DNA of 54,284 nucleotides from Pleomorphochaeta sp. (GTDB lineage Bacteria; Spirochaetota; Spirochaetia; Sphaerochaetales; Sphaerochaetaceae): assembly GCA_028532815.1 (NCBI GenBank), contig JAQQAS010000024.1:1-54284 (forward strand), written 5' to 3'. Each line of letters begins with the position of its first letter. The stretch's first letter is position 1. The notes under the pieces were generated by a model. The model made no database searches and had not been told where the DNA came from. It worked only from the letters and a program-made list of their open reading frames with translations. Below are positions 37,598 to 47,326 of the stretch, piece by piece. A program made the position numbers and the translations under genes.

Positions 37598-37996
37598 ATG
37601 GCTGTAAGTGATCCAATTGCAGATATGCTGACTAAGATAAGAAATGCTAGTCAGGCAAAACATGAAAAAGTAGATATTTCCACATCTAAATTGAAACTTC
37701 AAATCGTTAAGATTTTAAAAAATGAAGGTTACGTAAAGAACTTCAAAAAAGTTACAAAAGATGGTGTTTCTAATATTCGTGTTTTCTTAAGATATGATGA
37801 TAATCAGAGTCCAGTTCTTCATGACATTCAACGTGTTTCAACACCGGGTCGTCGTGTTTACTGTGGCTATCGTAACATGCCTCGTGTATATAACGGTCAT
37901 GGTGTAGTAGTTGTTTCTACTTCAAATGGCGTTATTACAGGAAAGAAGGCCTCTGAAAAGAAGATTGGCGGTGAGCTAATCTGTACTATTTGGTAA
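37598..37996 (+). CDS. rpsH: Ribosomal protein S8
   Basis: 132 residues. [14 protein letters not shown] at the start and [26 protein letters not shown] at the end are diagnostic. In E. coli S8 represses the spc operon; a mimic site was not identified here. Confidence 0.97.
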   Translation: MAVSDPIADMLTKIRNASQAKHEKVDISTSKLKLQIVKILKNEGYVKNFKKVTKDGVSNIRVFLRYDDNQSPVLHDIQRVSTPGRRVYCGYRNMPRVYNGHGVVVVSTSNGVITGKKASEKKIGGELICTIW

Positions 37997-38007
37997 GGTG
38001 GTGAGAA

Positions 38008-38544
38008 ATGTCGCGTATTGGTAAAATGCCCGTTGCACTACCTGCAGGGGTTAAGGTGACTGTTAAAGATGGAATTTTGAGTGTTGAAGGACCAAAAGGT
38101 AAATTAACACAAGAAGTTCGTAAAGAAGTTAGTTTCGATGTTCAAAAAGAACAAATCGTTGTAACTCGCAAAGACGAATCAAAGGCTAGTCGTAGCTTCC
38201 ATGGCCTATACCGTCAGTTATTAAACAACATGATTGTTGGTGTAACTAAAGGGTATACAAAAAACTTAATTGTTAATGGTGTTGGATATCGTGCTGAAGT
38301 TAAAGGTAATTTATTAGTTCTTAACTTAGGTTATTCCAATATTATTGAATTTGTTATTCCAGAAGGCATAACAATTACAGTTGAAGGTCAAAATAAGATT
38401 GCTGTTTCAGCAATTGATAAGCAGTTAGTTGGCCAGACAGCTGCAGAGATTCGTTCTCTTCGTAAACCTGAACCTTATAAAGGTAAAGGTGTAAGATATG
38501 AGGATGAAGTCATTCGTCGTAAAGTCGGTAAATCCGGCAAATAA
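38008..38544 (+). CDS. rplF: Ribosomal protein L6
   Basis: 178 residues. [16 protein letters not shown] and the C-terminal [27 protein letters not shown] are typical. SD AAGGTGGTGAG. Confidence 0.97.
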   Translation: MSRIGKMPVALPAGVKVTVKDGILSVEGPKGKLTQEVRKEVSFDVQKEQIVVTRKDESKASRSFHGLYRQLLNNMIVGVTKGYTKNLIVNGVGYRAEVKGNLLVLNLGYSNIIEFVIPEGITITVEGQNKIAVSAIDKQLVGQTAAEIRSLRKPEPYKGKGVRYEDEVIRRKVGKSGK

Positions 38545-38558
38545 TCGGTAGGTAAGAG

Positions 38559-38918
38559 ATGAGCAAAGTAAATGATAAACAACGCAAGCTTAAAAGACGT
38601 AAGCTTCATATCAGAAAAAGCATCTCCGGTACTGCCAGCAGACCGAGGATGACTGTTTTCCGTAGTAATCACCATATGTATGTTCAAGTTATTGATGATG
38701 TAGCAGGTAAAACTCTTGTTTCTGCTAATACCGTTGAAACTGAACTTAAAGGCTTAAAAAACTGTGTTTCTGATGCAGCAAAGCTTGGTGAGGTGATTGG
38801 TAAGAGGATGATCGAGAAGAATATCACAACATGTGTATTCGACAGAAATGGCTACCTCTATCATGGTATTGTTAAGAGCATCGCTGATGGCGCCCGCAGT
38901 GCTGGCGTGAAGTTCTAG
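38559..38918 (+). CDS. rplR: Ribosomal protein L18
   Basis: 119 residues, 5S rRNA binder. RKLKRRKLHIRKSISGTASRPRMTVFRSNHHMYVQVIDD and the C-terminal FDRNGYLYHGIVKSIADGARSAGVKF fit the family. Confidence 0.96.
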   Translation: MSKVNDKQRKLKRRKLHIRKSISGTASRPRMTVFRSNHHMYVQVIDDVAGKTLVSANTVETELKGLKNCVSDAAKLGEVIGKRMIEKNITTCVFDRNGYLYHGIVKSIADGARSAGVKF

Positions 38919-38927
38919 GGGGAGACC

Positions 38928-39434
38928 GTGGAAAGATCAAGAAGAGAAGATAAAAACGACGGATACGTTGAAAAGCTAATTAAACTTAATCGTGTTTCTA
39001 AGGTTGTAAAGGGTGGTAGAAGATACTCTTTCTCAGCTCTAGTAGTTGTTGGAGACCAAAAAGGTAAAGTTGGTTATGGTTTTGGTAAAGCAAATGATGT
39101 AACTGATGCTATTCGTAAAGCTGTTGATCGTGCTAAAGCTAGTATGATTACTGTACCAGTTAAAAATGGTACTATTCCTCACGAATGTATTGGTAAATTC
39201 AAGAGTGCTAGTGTACTTATAAAACCTGCAGTTCCAGGTACTGGTGTTATCGCTGGTGGTGCTGTTAGATCTTTATGTGATGCTGCTGGTATCACAGATA
39301 TTTTAGGTAAATCACTAGGTTCTAAAAATACAGTTAACACTGTAAAAGCTGCTTTTGATGCATTTGAAAACTTGTTTGATGCTCGCCAAGTCGCAAAGAA
39401 TAGAGGTAAAACTCTTAAGAACATGTGGGGTTAA
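38928..39434 (+). CDS. rpsE: Ribosomal protein S5
   Basis: 168 residues from a GTG start (SD GGGGGAGA). The N-terminal loop RVSKVVKGGRRYSFSALVVVGDQKGKVGYGFGKA and GTGVIAGGAVRSLCDAAGITDILGKSLGS are conserved. Confidence 0.97.
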   Translation: MERSRREDKNDGYVEKLIKLNRVSKVVKGGRRYSFSALVVVGDQKGKVGYGFGKANDVTDAIRKAVDRAKASMITVPVKNGTIPHECIGKFKSASVLIKPAVPGTGVIAGGAVRSLCDAAGITDILGKSLGSKNTVNTVKAAFDAFENLFDARQVAKNRGKTLKNMWG

Positions 39435-39436
39435 TG

Positions 39437-39628
39437 ATGGCTAAAAAGGAAAAACAACTTAAAGTTACTTTAACTCGTAGCGTTGCAGGTACATTACCAA
39501 AGCAACGCAGAACTGTTAAAGCAATTGGTTTGAATAGAATTAATAGCAGTGTAGTTATCAATGCAACTCCTGATATGCTTGGCATGGTAAACGTCATTGC
39601 TCACCTTGTTGAAGTTGAGGAGATGTAA
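39437..39628 (+). CDS. rpmD: Ribosomal protein L30
   Basis: 63 residues. The start MAKKEKQLKVTLTRS is chosen. ATG at 39434 overlaps the rpsE stop and GTG at 39425 lies inside rpsE. LPKQRRTVKAIGLNRINSSV is typical. Confidence 0.93.
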   Translation: MAKKEKQLKVTLTRSVAGTLPKQRRTVKAIGLNRINSSVVINATPDMLGMVNVIAHLVEVEEM

Positions 39629-39629
39629 G

Positions 39630-40070
39630 ATGGCAAATGTAGGTCAAATAAAAGCACCTTTTGGTGCTAATACAAAAAAAACTATTGTAGGTCGTGGTGC
39701 TTCATCGAAGGGTCGCGCTTGTGGTAGAGGCCATGATGGACAAAACTCCCGCTCAGGTGGTGGTGTTCGTCCTGGTTTTGAAGGCGGCCAGATGCCTTTG
39801 TATCGTCGTGTCGCACGTAGAGGTTTTTCTAACCATCCATTTAAAGTTGAATATCAAGTAGTTTCTTTAACTGCTTTAAGTTTAAATTTTAAAGATGGTG
39901 ATGTAGTAAATTTAGAAGCTCTTAAGAAAGTTAATCTAGTTAAAGGTCACAGTACTAAGGCTAAGATTCTTTCAAACGGAGATCTTGATAAAAAACTTAC
40001 TATTGAAGGTTTAAAGGTTTCAGCAAGTGCAGTTGAGAAAATCACTGCTGCTGGTGGCGAAATTAAATAA
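39630..40070 (+). CDS. rplO: Ribosomal protein L15
   Basis: 146 residues. The start MANVGQIKAPFGANTKK follows one base after the rpmD stop, with GAGGAGA as SD inside rpmD. GRGASSKGRACGRGHDGQNSRSGGGVRPGFEGGQMPLYRRVARRGF is the Gly/Arg-rich core. Confidence 0.96.
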   Translation: MANVGQIKAPFGANTKKTIVGRGASSKGRACGRGHDGQNSRSGGGVRPGFEGGQMPLYRRVARRGFSNHPFKVEYQVVSLTALSLNFKDGDVVNLEALKKVNLVKGHSTKAKILSNGDLDKKLTIEGLKVSASAVEKITAAGGEIK

Positions 40071-40087
40071 CAAAAAGGTTGATCTAA

Positions 40088-41401
40088 ATGGCAAACTCCC
40101 TAGTTGAAATGATGAGAATCCAGGAGTTAAGAAGAAAAGGTCTAATCACTTTCCTCCTACTGTTTGTCAGTAGGTTGGGAGCGGTTATTCCAATTCCAGG
40201 AATTGACGTCCAGGTTCTACAACAATACTTCCTATCACAAAGTAATTCTAATTCTTTTGGATTTACAGAATATTTGAATTTCTTTTCCGGCGGGGCATTT
40301 TCGAATTTCTCGTTGTTTATGTTAGGTGTAATGCCTTACATTAGCACTCAAATTATCTTACAATTATTAATGATTGTAGTTCCTAGTTTGAGAAAATTGG
40401 CACAAGATCCACATGGATCGAAAAAAATTCAACAATACACTAGATATGGAACAATAGTTGTTTGTTTGATTCAATCCTATGTTATAACAATTTATGCTAA
40501 TTCGATTCCTGGTTCTATGACCATGAGTCGCTTACCATTTACTTTGATAGCAATGCTATCTGTAACAGCAGGTAGTATGTTTCTCGTATGGATTGGTAAC
40601 AAAATTACTCAATTTGGGATTGGTAATGGTATTAGCCTATTAATTTTTGCAGGTATCGTTGCAAGAATTCCTTCAGCTCTTGTTACACTATTTCAAGGTG
40701 TACAAGACGGTAGTTTCAATCCAATTTCATTACTAGTAGTATTAGCAATGTTTATCATTGTTATTGCTTTAGTAGTATATGAGCAACAAGGTGAGAGAAA
40801 GGTTCCGGTAAACTATGCTAAACGTGTAGTTGGCAGAAGAATGTACGGTGCACAAAGCACTTATATTCCTGTTAAATTAAATCCGAGTGGTGTTATTCCG
40901 GTTATCTTTGCTTCAGCATTAATGTCCTTCCCACTTCAAATTGCATCTAGTTTAGGCGCAGAAGTGAGTTGGTTAGCAGCTTTTGCTAATTGGTTAAATC
41001 CTCAGGGTATCCCCTACATTATCATATATACTCTGTTGATTATCGGTTTTGCATTCTTCTATACTCAGGTAACTATGAATCCTGTGGAAATGGCTAAACA
41101 GATTCGTGAAAATGGTGGTTCCGTTCCTGGTGTAAGGAGCGAAAAACTTGAGGAGTATCTAACTAAAGTTATCAACCGCATTATTCTTCCAGGATCTATT
41201 TTCTTAGCTTTTATCGCATTGATTCCTACATTAGTACAGAAGTTCTTTAGTTTCCCATCATCTGTAGCTATGTTATTCGGTGGTACATCATTAATCATTA
41301 TGGTTGGTGTTGACCTTGATACAATGAAACAGGTAGAGGGTGTTATGAAGATGCACCATCAAACTGGTATTTTTAGCCAATCAAAGGCAAGAAAAAAATA
41401 G
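40088..41401 (+). CDS. secY: Protein translocase subunit SecY
   Basis: 437 residues with about ten membrane segments, the channel of the Sec translocon with SecE (17269). The first helix region KGLITFLLLFVSRLGAVIPIPGID, the plug area, QQGERKVPVNYAKRVVGRRMYGAQSTYIPVKLNPSGVIPVIFA and the C-terminal cytoplasmic loop PGVRSEKLEEYL are intact. adk, map and infA do not follow; rpmJ does. Confidence 0.97.
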   Translation: MANSLVEMMRIQELRRKGLITFLLLFVSRLGAVIPIPGIDVQVLQQYFLSQSNSNSFGFTEYLNFFSGGAFSNFSLFMLGVMPYISTQIILQLLMIVVPSLRKLAQDPHGSKKIQQYTRYGTIVVCLIQSYVITIYANSIPGSMTMSRLPFTLIAMLSVTAGSMFLVWIGNKITQFGIGNGISLLIFAGIVARIPSALVTLFQGVQDGSFNPISLLVVLAMFIIVIALVVYEQQGERKVPVNYAKRVVGRRMYGAQSTYIPVKLNPSGVIPVIFASALMSFPLQIASSLGAEVSWLAAFANWLNPQGIPYIIIYTLLIIGFAFFYTQVTMNPVEMAKQIRENGGSVPGVRSEKLEEYLTKVINRIILPGSIFLAFIALIPTLVQKFFSFPSSVAMLFGGTSLIIMVGVDLDTMKQVEGVMKMHHQTGIFSQSKARKK

Positions 41402-41410
41402 GAGCTTAAC

Positions 41411-41524
41411 ATGAAAGTCAGAGCAAGTGTCAAACCAATATGTGACAAGTGCAAAGTTATCAGAAGAAATGGGGTTGTTCGTATAATTTGCGAAAACCCA
41501 AAACATAAGCAAAGACAGAAGTAA
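41411..41524 (+). CDS. rpmJ: Ribosomal protein L36
   Basis: 37 residues. [21 protein letters not shown] and [12 protein letters not shown] give the Cys3His zinc form. SD AGGAG precedes the ATG by 6 bases. Sits between secY and rpsM. Confidence 0.96.
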   Translation: MKVRASVKPICDKCKVIRRNGVVRIICENPKHKQRQK

Positions 41525-41572
41525 GGTTCGGCGTAAGCCACCTCTCTAAGAATACAAATTAGGAGGCCAATA

Positions 41573-41938
41573 ATGGCAAGAATTGCAGGTGTTGACTTGC
41601 CGAACAAAGCTGTTAAGATTGCTTTAACGTATATCTTTGGCATCGGCAAAGTATCAGCGATTGAAATTTGTGAAAAAACAAAAATCGATCCAGATGTAAG
41701 AATTAATACACTATCAAATGATGAATTGGCTGTTTTACGTCATGAAATCGAAGAAAATTATAAGGTTGAAGGTCGTCTTCGTACAGAAGTTGCCTTAAAC
41801 ATCAAACGACTTATGGACATCGGTTGTTACCGTGGACTACGTCATAGAAAGGGCTTACCAGTTAGAGGGCAAAAGACTAAAACTAATGCTAGAACTCGTA
41901 AGGGTAAGAAGAAGACCGTAGCAGGTAAGAAGAAATAA
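41573..41938 (+). CDS. rpsM: Ribosomal protein S13
   Basis: 121 residues. [24 protein letters not shown] and the basic tail [23 protein letters not shown] are typical. SD AGGAGG. Confidence 0.97.
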   Translation: MARIAGVDLPNKAVKIALTYIFGIGKVSAIEICEKTKIDPDVRINTLSNDELAVLRHEIEENYKVEGRLRTEVALNIKRLMDIGCYRGLRHRKGLPVRGQKTKTNARTRKGKKKTVAGKKK

Positions 41939-41952
41939 GGGGTAGATGAAAA

Positions 41953-42342
41953 ATGGCTAATGCAAAAGCGAAAGCAAAGCGTAAAGTTAAAAAGACAGTC
42001 TATGATGGTAATGTATACATTCAGGCTACTTTCAACAATACAATCGTTACCATGACAGATCTTGAAGGAAATGCTATTTCTTGGGCTTCTGCCGGTGGTT
42101 TAGGATTCCGTGGTGCAAAAAAATCAACTCCATATGCAGCACAGGTAACTTGTGAAACAGCAGCTAAGAAGGCTATGGATTATGGTCTTCGTGAAGTTAA
42201 TGTTTTCGTAAAAGGACCTGGTGTTGGACGCGAAAGTGCTATTAGAGCACTAGGCGTTTTAGGATTAAAGGTACGTTCTATTCGTGACGTAACTCCAATT
42301 CCTCATAATGGTTGTCGCCCACGCAAAACACGTAGAGTTTAA
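41953..42342 (+). CDS. rpsK: Ribosomal protein S11
   Basis: 129 residues. [43 protein letters not shown] and the C-terminal [15 protein letters not shown] are diagnostic. rpsD, usually next, is missing. Confidence 0.97.
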   Translation: MANAKAKAKRKVKKTVYDGNVYIQATFNNTIVTMTDLEGNAISWASAGGLGFRGAKKSTPYAAQVTCETAAKKAMDYGLREVNVFVKGPGVGRESAIRALGVLGLKVRSIRDVTPIPHNGCRPRKTRRV

Positions 42343-42463
42343 TTATTAGGAGCATTCCCAAGTTTATTTTTGGGGTGCTGTTTATTGAGGACTGGCTCCA
42401 TCGGAGCCAATCCTGCGCCAAAAGCAGATTTTTATCTGCAGATCCAGACTTTAAGGAGTAACC
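42343..42463 (+). promoter_or_regulatory. Structured gap between rpsK and rpoA
   Basis: Three hairpins lie in 121 bases. The first is AGCA-T-TCCCAA with TTGGGG-TGCT (near 42350-42379). The second is GGA-C-TGGCTCC with GGAGCCA-A-TCC (42389-42413), a strong stem with one mismatch. The third is a perfect GCAGAT/ATCTGC with a TTTT loop (42424-42439). SD AAGGAG follows. Weak termination or RNA-binding control of rpoA are both possible. Confidence 0.5.
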
Positions 42464-43516
42464 ATGGCACGCAAAAACCTTTTGAAGGGCTTTAAAAAAC
42501 CCAAGGGAACTAATTTTGAGCATAATGCAGTTGAAGCAAATTACGGAAAATTTATAGCATATCCTTTTGAACGTGGATTTGGGACAACTATTGGAAATAC
42601 GCTCAGAAGAGTTCTTTTATCTTCAATCCAGGGTTATGCAGTTACTGCTGTTAAGTTCACAAGCTTTAATGAAGAAGGTGTACCTCATTTAATTTCTAGT
42701 GAATATGATCAGCTTCCAGGTGTTCGCGAGGACATTGCGGATATAATTGCTGCACTAAAAAAATTACAAATAAGTATGCCTGAAGATTGCGAAGGTGTTA
42801 ATCTTCTCATTGAGTGTAAAGGCCCCGGCGTTATTACCGGTCAGAACTTTGAACGCGACCAGGTAGAAATTACCAATAAAGATTTAGTTCTATTCACAAT
42901 GATGGACGATGCGAATATTGAGATGGAAGTTCAAATTGACTTAGGAAGAGGATATGTTCCTTCAGAAGTTAATGAAAAATATGTAGAAGAAGTAGGCGTT
43001 ATCGCTATTGATGCTTTCTTCTCTCCTGTAACTCGTGTTAAATATTCAATTGAACCAACTCGTGTAGGTTATAGAAATGACTATGATAAGTTAATTCTTG
43101 AAATTTATACAGATGGAACCATTGCACCAGTTAATGCTTTAGCAGAAGCTGCTAAGATTGCGAAAGATCATTTCTCAGTCTTTATCAATTTTGATGAAGC
43201 ATTGGTAAATAGTGAAGAGGAAGTTGACGAAGAAGAAGAAAAGATTAGAAAGATCTTGAATACTTCTGTTGAAGAATTAGAACTAACTGTACGTTCAAGC
43301 AACTGCCTTAAAAATGCTAATATCAGAACTATTGGCGATTTAACAAAGAAAACTGAAGATGAAATTGCAAAAACTAGGAACTTTGGTAAGAAGTCATTAA
43401 CAGAGATTAAAGATAAACTTAAAGAGTGGAATCTAAGTCTTGGAATGACCGATTATAGTGTATTAAAAAACACAATCAACGTACCTGGTAACAAGGAAGA
43501 AGAAGATGAGACATAG
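42464..43516 (+). CDS. rpoA: RNA polymerase alpha subunit
   Basis: 350 residues. The N-terminal dimerisation domain has [39 protein letters not shown]. An acidic linker ([11 protein letters not shown]) leads to the C-terminal domain [51 protein letters not shown] that binds UP elements. It overlaps rplQ by 11 bases. Confidence 0.97.
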   Translation: MARKNLLKGFKKPKGTNFEHNAVEANYGKFIAYPFERGFGTTIGNTLRRVLLSSIQGYAVTAVKFTSFNEEGVPHLISSEYDQLPGVREDIADIIAALKKLQISMPEDCEGVNLLIECKGPGVITGQNFERDQVEITNKDLVLFTMMDDANIEMEVQIDLGRGYVPSEVNEKYVEEVGVIAIDAFFSPVTRVKYSIEPTRVGYRNDYDKLILEIYTDGTIAPVNALAEAAKIAKDHFSVFINFDEALVNSEEEVDEEEEKIRKILNTSVEELELTVRSSNCLKNANIRTIGDLTKKTEDEIAKTRNFGKKSLTEIKDKLKEWNLSLGMTDYSVLKNTINVPGNKEEEDET

Positions 43517-43883
43517 ATTTGGTTTCAACACGTTAAGCAGAAGTACTGCTGAACGCGATGCAATGTTACGTAACATGGCAACCTCACTTCTCCGTTATGA
43601 GAGAATTGAGACTACAAAAGCTAAGGCTCTTGAAGTACGCAGAACGGTAGAAAAAATGATTACTAGAGCTAAAGAAGATAGTGTTCATAATCGCCGTATC
43701 GTTGCAAAAGATATTAAGGACCCAGCTGTTCTTAATAAACTCTTCACAGAGATCGCACCTCTTAATGCAGATCGTAAAGGTGGATATACCCGTATTTTAA
43801 AAACTGGTTACCGCTTAGGAGATGCAGCAGAGATGGTTATTTTAGAACTTGTTGATAAAACAGGGGCTAAAGAAGAGAAGTAA
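43506..43883 (+). CDS. rplQ: Ribosomal protein L17
   Basis: 125 residues. [52 protein letters not shown] is the conserved N-terminal part. SD AAGGAAGAAG lies inside the rpoA end. Last gene of the ribosomal block. Confidence 0.97.
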   Translation: MRHRFGFNTLSRSTAERDAMLRNMATSLLRYERIETTKAKALEVRRTVEKMITRAKEDSVHNRRIVAKDIKDPAVLNKLFTEIAPLNADRKGGYTRILKTGYRLGDAAEMVILELVDKTGAKEEK

Positions 43884-44034
43884 GCTGTAGTACCTAGTAC
43901 TCAGTGTATTTAGAATGAGGGAGAAAAAGCCTTCAAGCTCTAAATACAAAAATTTAAACTTTAGGTTTAAAAAAAACAGTATGCATTTATTATTATAATT
44001 AGTAATTACTGTCTTTTGTCATTTAATGACTTAG

Positions 44035-44063
44035 CCGTTACCGACTTAGGTAGCGGTTTTTTT
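44035..44063 (+). terminator. Terminator of the ribosomal protein block
   Basis: An 8-bp stem CCGTTACC/GGTAGCGG (one T-G) with loop GACTTA is followed by seven Ts. Upstream, GTATTTAGA and TCTAAATAC can form another stem (about 43909-43946), and TTTAAAC/GTTTAAA with eight As lies near 43955. Confidence 0.88.
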
Positions 44064-44076
44064 ATGCCCTTAAAAC

Positions 44077-44105
44077 TTGACAATTTGACATTAGTTGAAT
44101 AATAT
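44077..44105 (+). promoter_or_regulatory. Promoter of rny
   Basis: Perfect TTGACA (44077-44082), 17 bases, then TAATAT (44100-44105), 30 bases before rny. Confidence 0.75.
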
Positions 44106-44135
44106 TGAACCAATTGCAACTAAGGAGAAAATATT

Positions 44136-45665
44136 ATGAAAGAATTAATTTATCTCCTTCTTGTTGTTCTTGGTGCTGTTTTCGGATTTATCGGAAGATG
44201 GCTGTATTCGAAATTTAAACTGACTTCTGTAGAGCAGAAAGCAAGACGCTTAGATGCAGATGCAGTAAAAGAAGCTGAAGCAAAAAGTAAGGAACTTATC
44301 CTAGAGACTCGTGACCAATTGTTGAAAGAACAACAACAAGTTGAGAGAGAGGCGAGGGAAAGAAGAAGTGAATTGCAACGTTCAGAGAGACGTATTCTTC
44401 AAAAAGAAGAAAACGCTGAACGGAAATTAGCTGAATTAGATACCATTAAGAATCAACTCGAAGATAGAAAGAAAGTTATTGAAAAAACTGAGTTAGAATT
44501 AGAGAAGCGAGAGAGCTCTGTTATGATGGAGCTAGAAAAGATAGCTAGTATGTCTCAAGATGAAGCTAAAGAGCTAATTATTGAGCAAATGCAGAAAGAA
44601 GCTAAAAGAGATGCTCAAACTGTCATCAACAAAATTGAGCAAGAAGCTCAATTGAAAGCTGATAAACTCGCTAGGGATATAATTTTAACTTCAATTCAAA
44701 GAATGGCAACCGAAGTAAGTGGTGATGTATCAATTGCTTCTGTAAGTTTGCCAAGTGATGAAATGAAGGGTAGAATTATTGGAAGAGAAGGACGTAATAT
44801 ACGAACATTAGAAACACTAACTGGTGTAGATATCATTATCGATGATACACCTGAAGCTGTTGTAATTTCTTGTTTTGATCCAGTTAGGAAAGAAATTGCT
44901 AGGGTAGCCTTAGAAAGGTTAGTACAAGATGGAAGAATTCACCCATCTAGAATAGAGGAAGTTGTTAACAAAGTTGCAAAAGAAGTTAACAGAACAATCG
45001 CTGATGAAGGTGAAAAACTTGTTTTTGATATGGGTATCCATAATATGAGTCAAGAGATGATTAGAGCTCTTGGTAGATTATATTTTAGAACAAGTTATGG
45101 TCAAAATGTATTAAGTCATTCACGTGAAGTTGCCGTACTATCTGGCATGATTGCTAGCGAAGTCGGTGCAGATCCAGAGGTTGCAAAAAGAGCTGGATTA
45201 CTACATGATATTGGTAAAGGTATTGAAACTGAGAGTGATGCTAACCATGCTGAACTAGGTGCTGAACATGCAAAGAGATTAGGGGAAGATGCAATCATTG
45301 TTAATGCGATATTAGCCCATCATAATGATGTTGAACCAAAATCGCCTGAAGCTATTATAGTACAAATAGCAGATGCAATAAGTGCAGCTAGACCTGGTGC
45401 TAGAAGAGAAACTTTAGATAACTATATTAAGAGATTAGAAAGCCTTGAAAATATAGCAGAGAGTTTTGAAGGGGTTGAAAAAGCCTTTGCAGTACAAGCA
45501 GGTAGAGAATTAAGAATATTAGTAAATAATACAAGTGTCAGTGATGATGAAGCTAAGGATATGGCAAAAGACATTGCTTCTAGAATAGAAGCAGAGTTAA
45601 GATATCCTGGTAGAATAAAAGTCACGATAATTCGAGAGATGCGTGTAGTTGAATATGCGCGATAA
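44136..45665 (+). CDS. rny: Ribonuclease Y
   Basis: 509 residues. Membrane-anchored endoribonuclease that starts mRNA decay. An N-terminal membrane helix (LIYLLLVVLGAVFGFIG, about 3-20) is followed by a long Glu/Lys/Arg-rich coiled coil to about 190. The KH domain has GRIIGREGRNIRTLETLTGVDIIIDDTPEAV, and the HD domain the metal-binding pair His357-Asp358 (LLHDIGKG). SD AAGGAGA precedes the ATG. The ymdB-like gene follows, the same pairing as in Bacillus. Confidence 0.96.
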   Translation: MKELIYLLLVVLGAVFGFIGRWLYSKFKLTSVEQKARRLDADAVKEAEAKSKELILETRDQLLKEQQQVEREARERRSELQRSERRILQKEENAERKLAELDTIKNQLEDRKKVIEKTELELEKRESSVMMELEKIASMSQDEAKELIIEQMQKEAKRDAQTVINKIEQEAQLKADKLARDIILTSIQRMATEVSGDVSIASVSLPSDEMKGRIIGREGRNIRTLETLTGVDIIIDDTPEAVVISCFDPVRKEIARVALERLVQDGRIHPSRIEEVVNKVAKEVNRTIADEGEKLVFDMGIHNMSQEMIRALGRLYFRTSYGQNVLSHSREVAVLSGMIASEVGADPEVAKRAGLLHDIGKGIETESDANHAELGAEHAKRLGEDAIIVNAILAHHNDVEPKSPEAIIVQIADAISAARPGARRETLDNYIKRLESLENIAESFEGVEKAFAVQAGRELRILVNNTSVSDDEAKDMAKDIASRIEAELRYPGRIKVTIIREMRVVEYAR

Positions 45666-45669
45666 AAAT

Positions 45670-45694
45670 AGAGGCTTTTATAGCCTCTTTTTTA
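45670..45694 (+). terminator. Terminator-like hairpin after rny
   Basis: AGAGGCT (45670-45676) pairs with AGCCTCT (45682-45688) and is followed by Ts. It lies 5 bases after the rny stop and before the ymdB-like gene, so it may attenuate rather than fully stop. Confidence 0.8.
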
Positions 45695-45707
45695 ATAGGA
45701 TAAGTTT

Positions 45708-46502
45708 GTGGGAAATACATATACTGTTTTAATGCTTGGGGATGTGTGTGGACAACCTGGTATGAGAGCCTTATTCATTGGCTTAGGTCAATTGATAAAA
45801 GAACACAGAGCCGATTTTGTTGTGGTAAATGGCGAAAATGCAGCTAATGGATTTGGACTAAACGAAAGTGAAAAAACTCAACTGTTTTCACTTGGTGTTA
45901 ATGTAATTACAAGTGGTAATCACATTTGGCAACAAGATGAAATATATGATTCTTTAAAAAATGATAATAGATTATTAAGACCTTTAAATTATCCTAGTGG
46001 TACAATTGGTCATGGTTCAACAATCATTGAAAATAATGGTGTAAAAGTTGGGGTTATTAATTTACAAGGTAGATTAAGTCTACCTCAAACTGATTGTCCA
46101 TTTAGGGCTGCTGAAGATGAAATAAAAAAGATGAATGGTAAGTGTGATATTATTTTAATTGATATGCATGCAGAAAACCATGAAGAAAAGAAAGCTTTAG
46201 CAATGTATTTGGATGGTAAAGTTTCTGCAGTAGTTGGAACGCATACACATGTTCAAACAGCTGATGAGATGATATTAGAAAATGGAACTGCCTTTATTAC
46301 TGACTTAGGTCTTTGTGGACCTAGTGATAGTGTAATTGGATCTGATCCTGAAATTTCAATTAAAAAACAACTTACACAAATGCCTATTAGGACTCAAATA
46401 CATACAACAGCTCCAGTTATTAATGGTGTTGTTATTGAAATTGACAAGAAAAGTTCAAAGGCAATATCTATAAGTAGAATTAATAAACAGTTGTTGGTAT
46501 AG
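45708..46502 (+). CDS. ymdB: YmdB-type metallophosphoesterase (TIGR00282 family)
   Basis: 264 residues from a GTG start (AGGATAAG upstream). Family members are dimetal phosphodiesterases with 2',3'-cAMP activity and effects on biofilm and motility in Bacillus. Metal-binding motifs are present: LGDVCGQPGM, VNGENAANGFGL, TSGNHIW, DMHAE and GTHTHVQTAD. Partnered with rny upstream; tlyA follows 2 bases after the stop. Confidence 0.9.
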   Translation: MGNTYTVLMLGDVCGQPGMRALFIGLGQLIKEHRADFVVVNGENAANGFGLNESEKTQLFSLGVNVITSGNHIWQQDEIYDSLKNDNRLLRPLNYPSGTIGHGSTIIENNGVKVGVINLQGRLSLPQTDCPFRAAEDEIKKMNGKCDIILIDMHAENHEEKKALAMYLDGKVSAVVGTHTHVQTADEMILENGTAFITDLGLCGPSDSVIGSDPEISIKKQLTQMPIRTQIHTTAPVINGVVIEIDKKSSKAISISRINKQLLV

Positions 46503-46504
46503 AT

Positions 46505-47290
46505 ATGGCAAAAAAAATATCACTATTACAAAAACTAAAAGAAGAATATCCACAATACAATAAAGATGAATTAACAGCTTATGTTGTTTGCAAAAATGTT
46601 TATGTAAATAATGAGCTAGTAACAAATACTAAAGTTAAAGTTGATATTGATTGTAAGATTGAACTTTCTTTTGGTAAATTTGTATCAAGAGGTGGTTTTA
46701 AATTAGAAAAAGCTTTAGAGAGCTTTAATATAGATGTTAAAGATAAGACTGTATTAGATGCTGGATCCTCTACAGGAGGGTTCACTGATTGTTTATTGCA
46801 ACATGGTGCTAAATATGTTCATAGCGTTGATGTTGGATATAATCAATTAGCGTGGAAATTAAGAGTAGATGAGAGAGTTTTTGTTCATGAAAAGCAAAAT
46901 ATAATGTTATTGGAAAGCTTAGATCCAAAACCTGATTTTGCAGTTTGTGACTTATCATTTAGATCTATAAAAAATGCTGCATCTCATATATTAAGACTCT
47001 GTGGTAATACTCACCTAATTTGTTTAATTAAACCTCAGTTTGAAGTGCCTAAATGGAAAAGTGATTTTTCAGGTGTTGTTGATGATATGGAGTTTTTAAA
47101 AGAAGTTTTAGATCATGTTTATGACATTTTAAAAGAAGATGGTGTATATATCCAAGATTTAATTATAAGTCCAATAAAAGGTAGAAAAGGAAATATTGAA
47201 TTTTTATCTTTATTAAGTAAGGAAAAAGGGATAGATAAATCAGAATTTATTAGCAAAATAAATCAACTTTTATCTAGTGTAAATGTATAG
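46505..47290 (+). CDS. tlyA: TlyA-family rRNA 2'-O-methyltransferase
   Basis: 261 residues. Methylates 16S/23S rRNA at cytidine 2'-O positions; some members were called haemolysins. The N-terminal S4-like domain (1-60) is divergent, lacking the usual RLD start. The SAM fold follows with FVSRGGFKLEKALESF, DAGSSTGGFTDCLLQHGA, VDVGYNQLAWKLR, CDLSFRS and LIKPQFE. Loss of TlyA gives capreomycin resistance in mycobacteria. Tight spacing makes it an operon with ymdB. Confidence 0.9.
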   Translation: MAKKISLLQKLKEEYPQYNKDELTAYVVCKNVYVNNELVTNTKVKVDIDCKIELSFGKFVSRGGFKLEKALESFNIDVKDKTVLDAGSSTGGFTDCLLQHGAKYVHSVDVGYNQLAWKLRVDERVFVHEKQNIMLLESLDPKPDFAVCDLSFRSIKNAASHILRLCGNTHLICLIKPQFEVPKWKSDFSGVVDDMEFLKEVLDHVYDILKEDGVYIQDLIISPIKGRKGNIEFLSLLSKEKGIDKSEFISKINQLLSSVNV

Positions 47291-47326
47291 ACTTTAATTG
47301 AACTTATTAATAGACTAGCACACATT

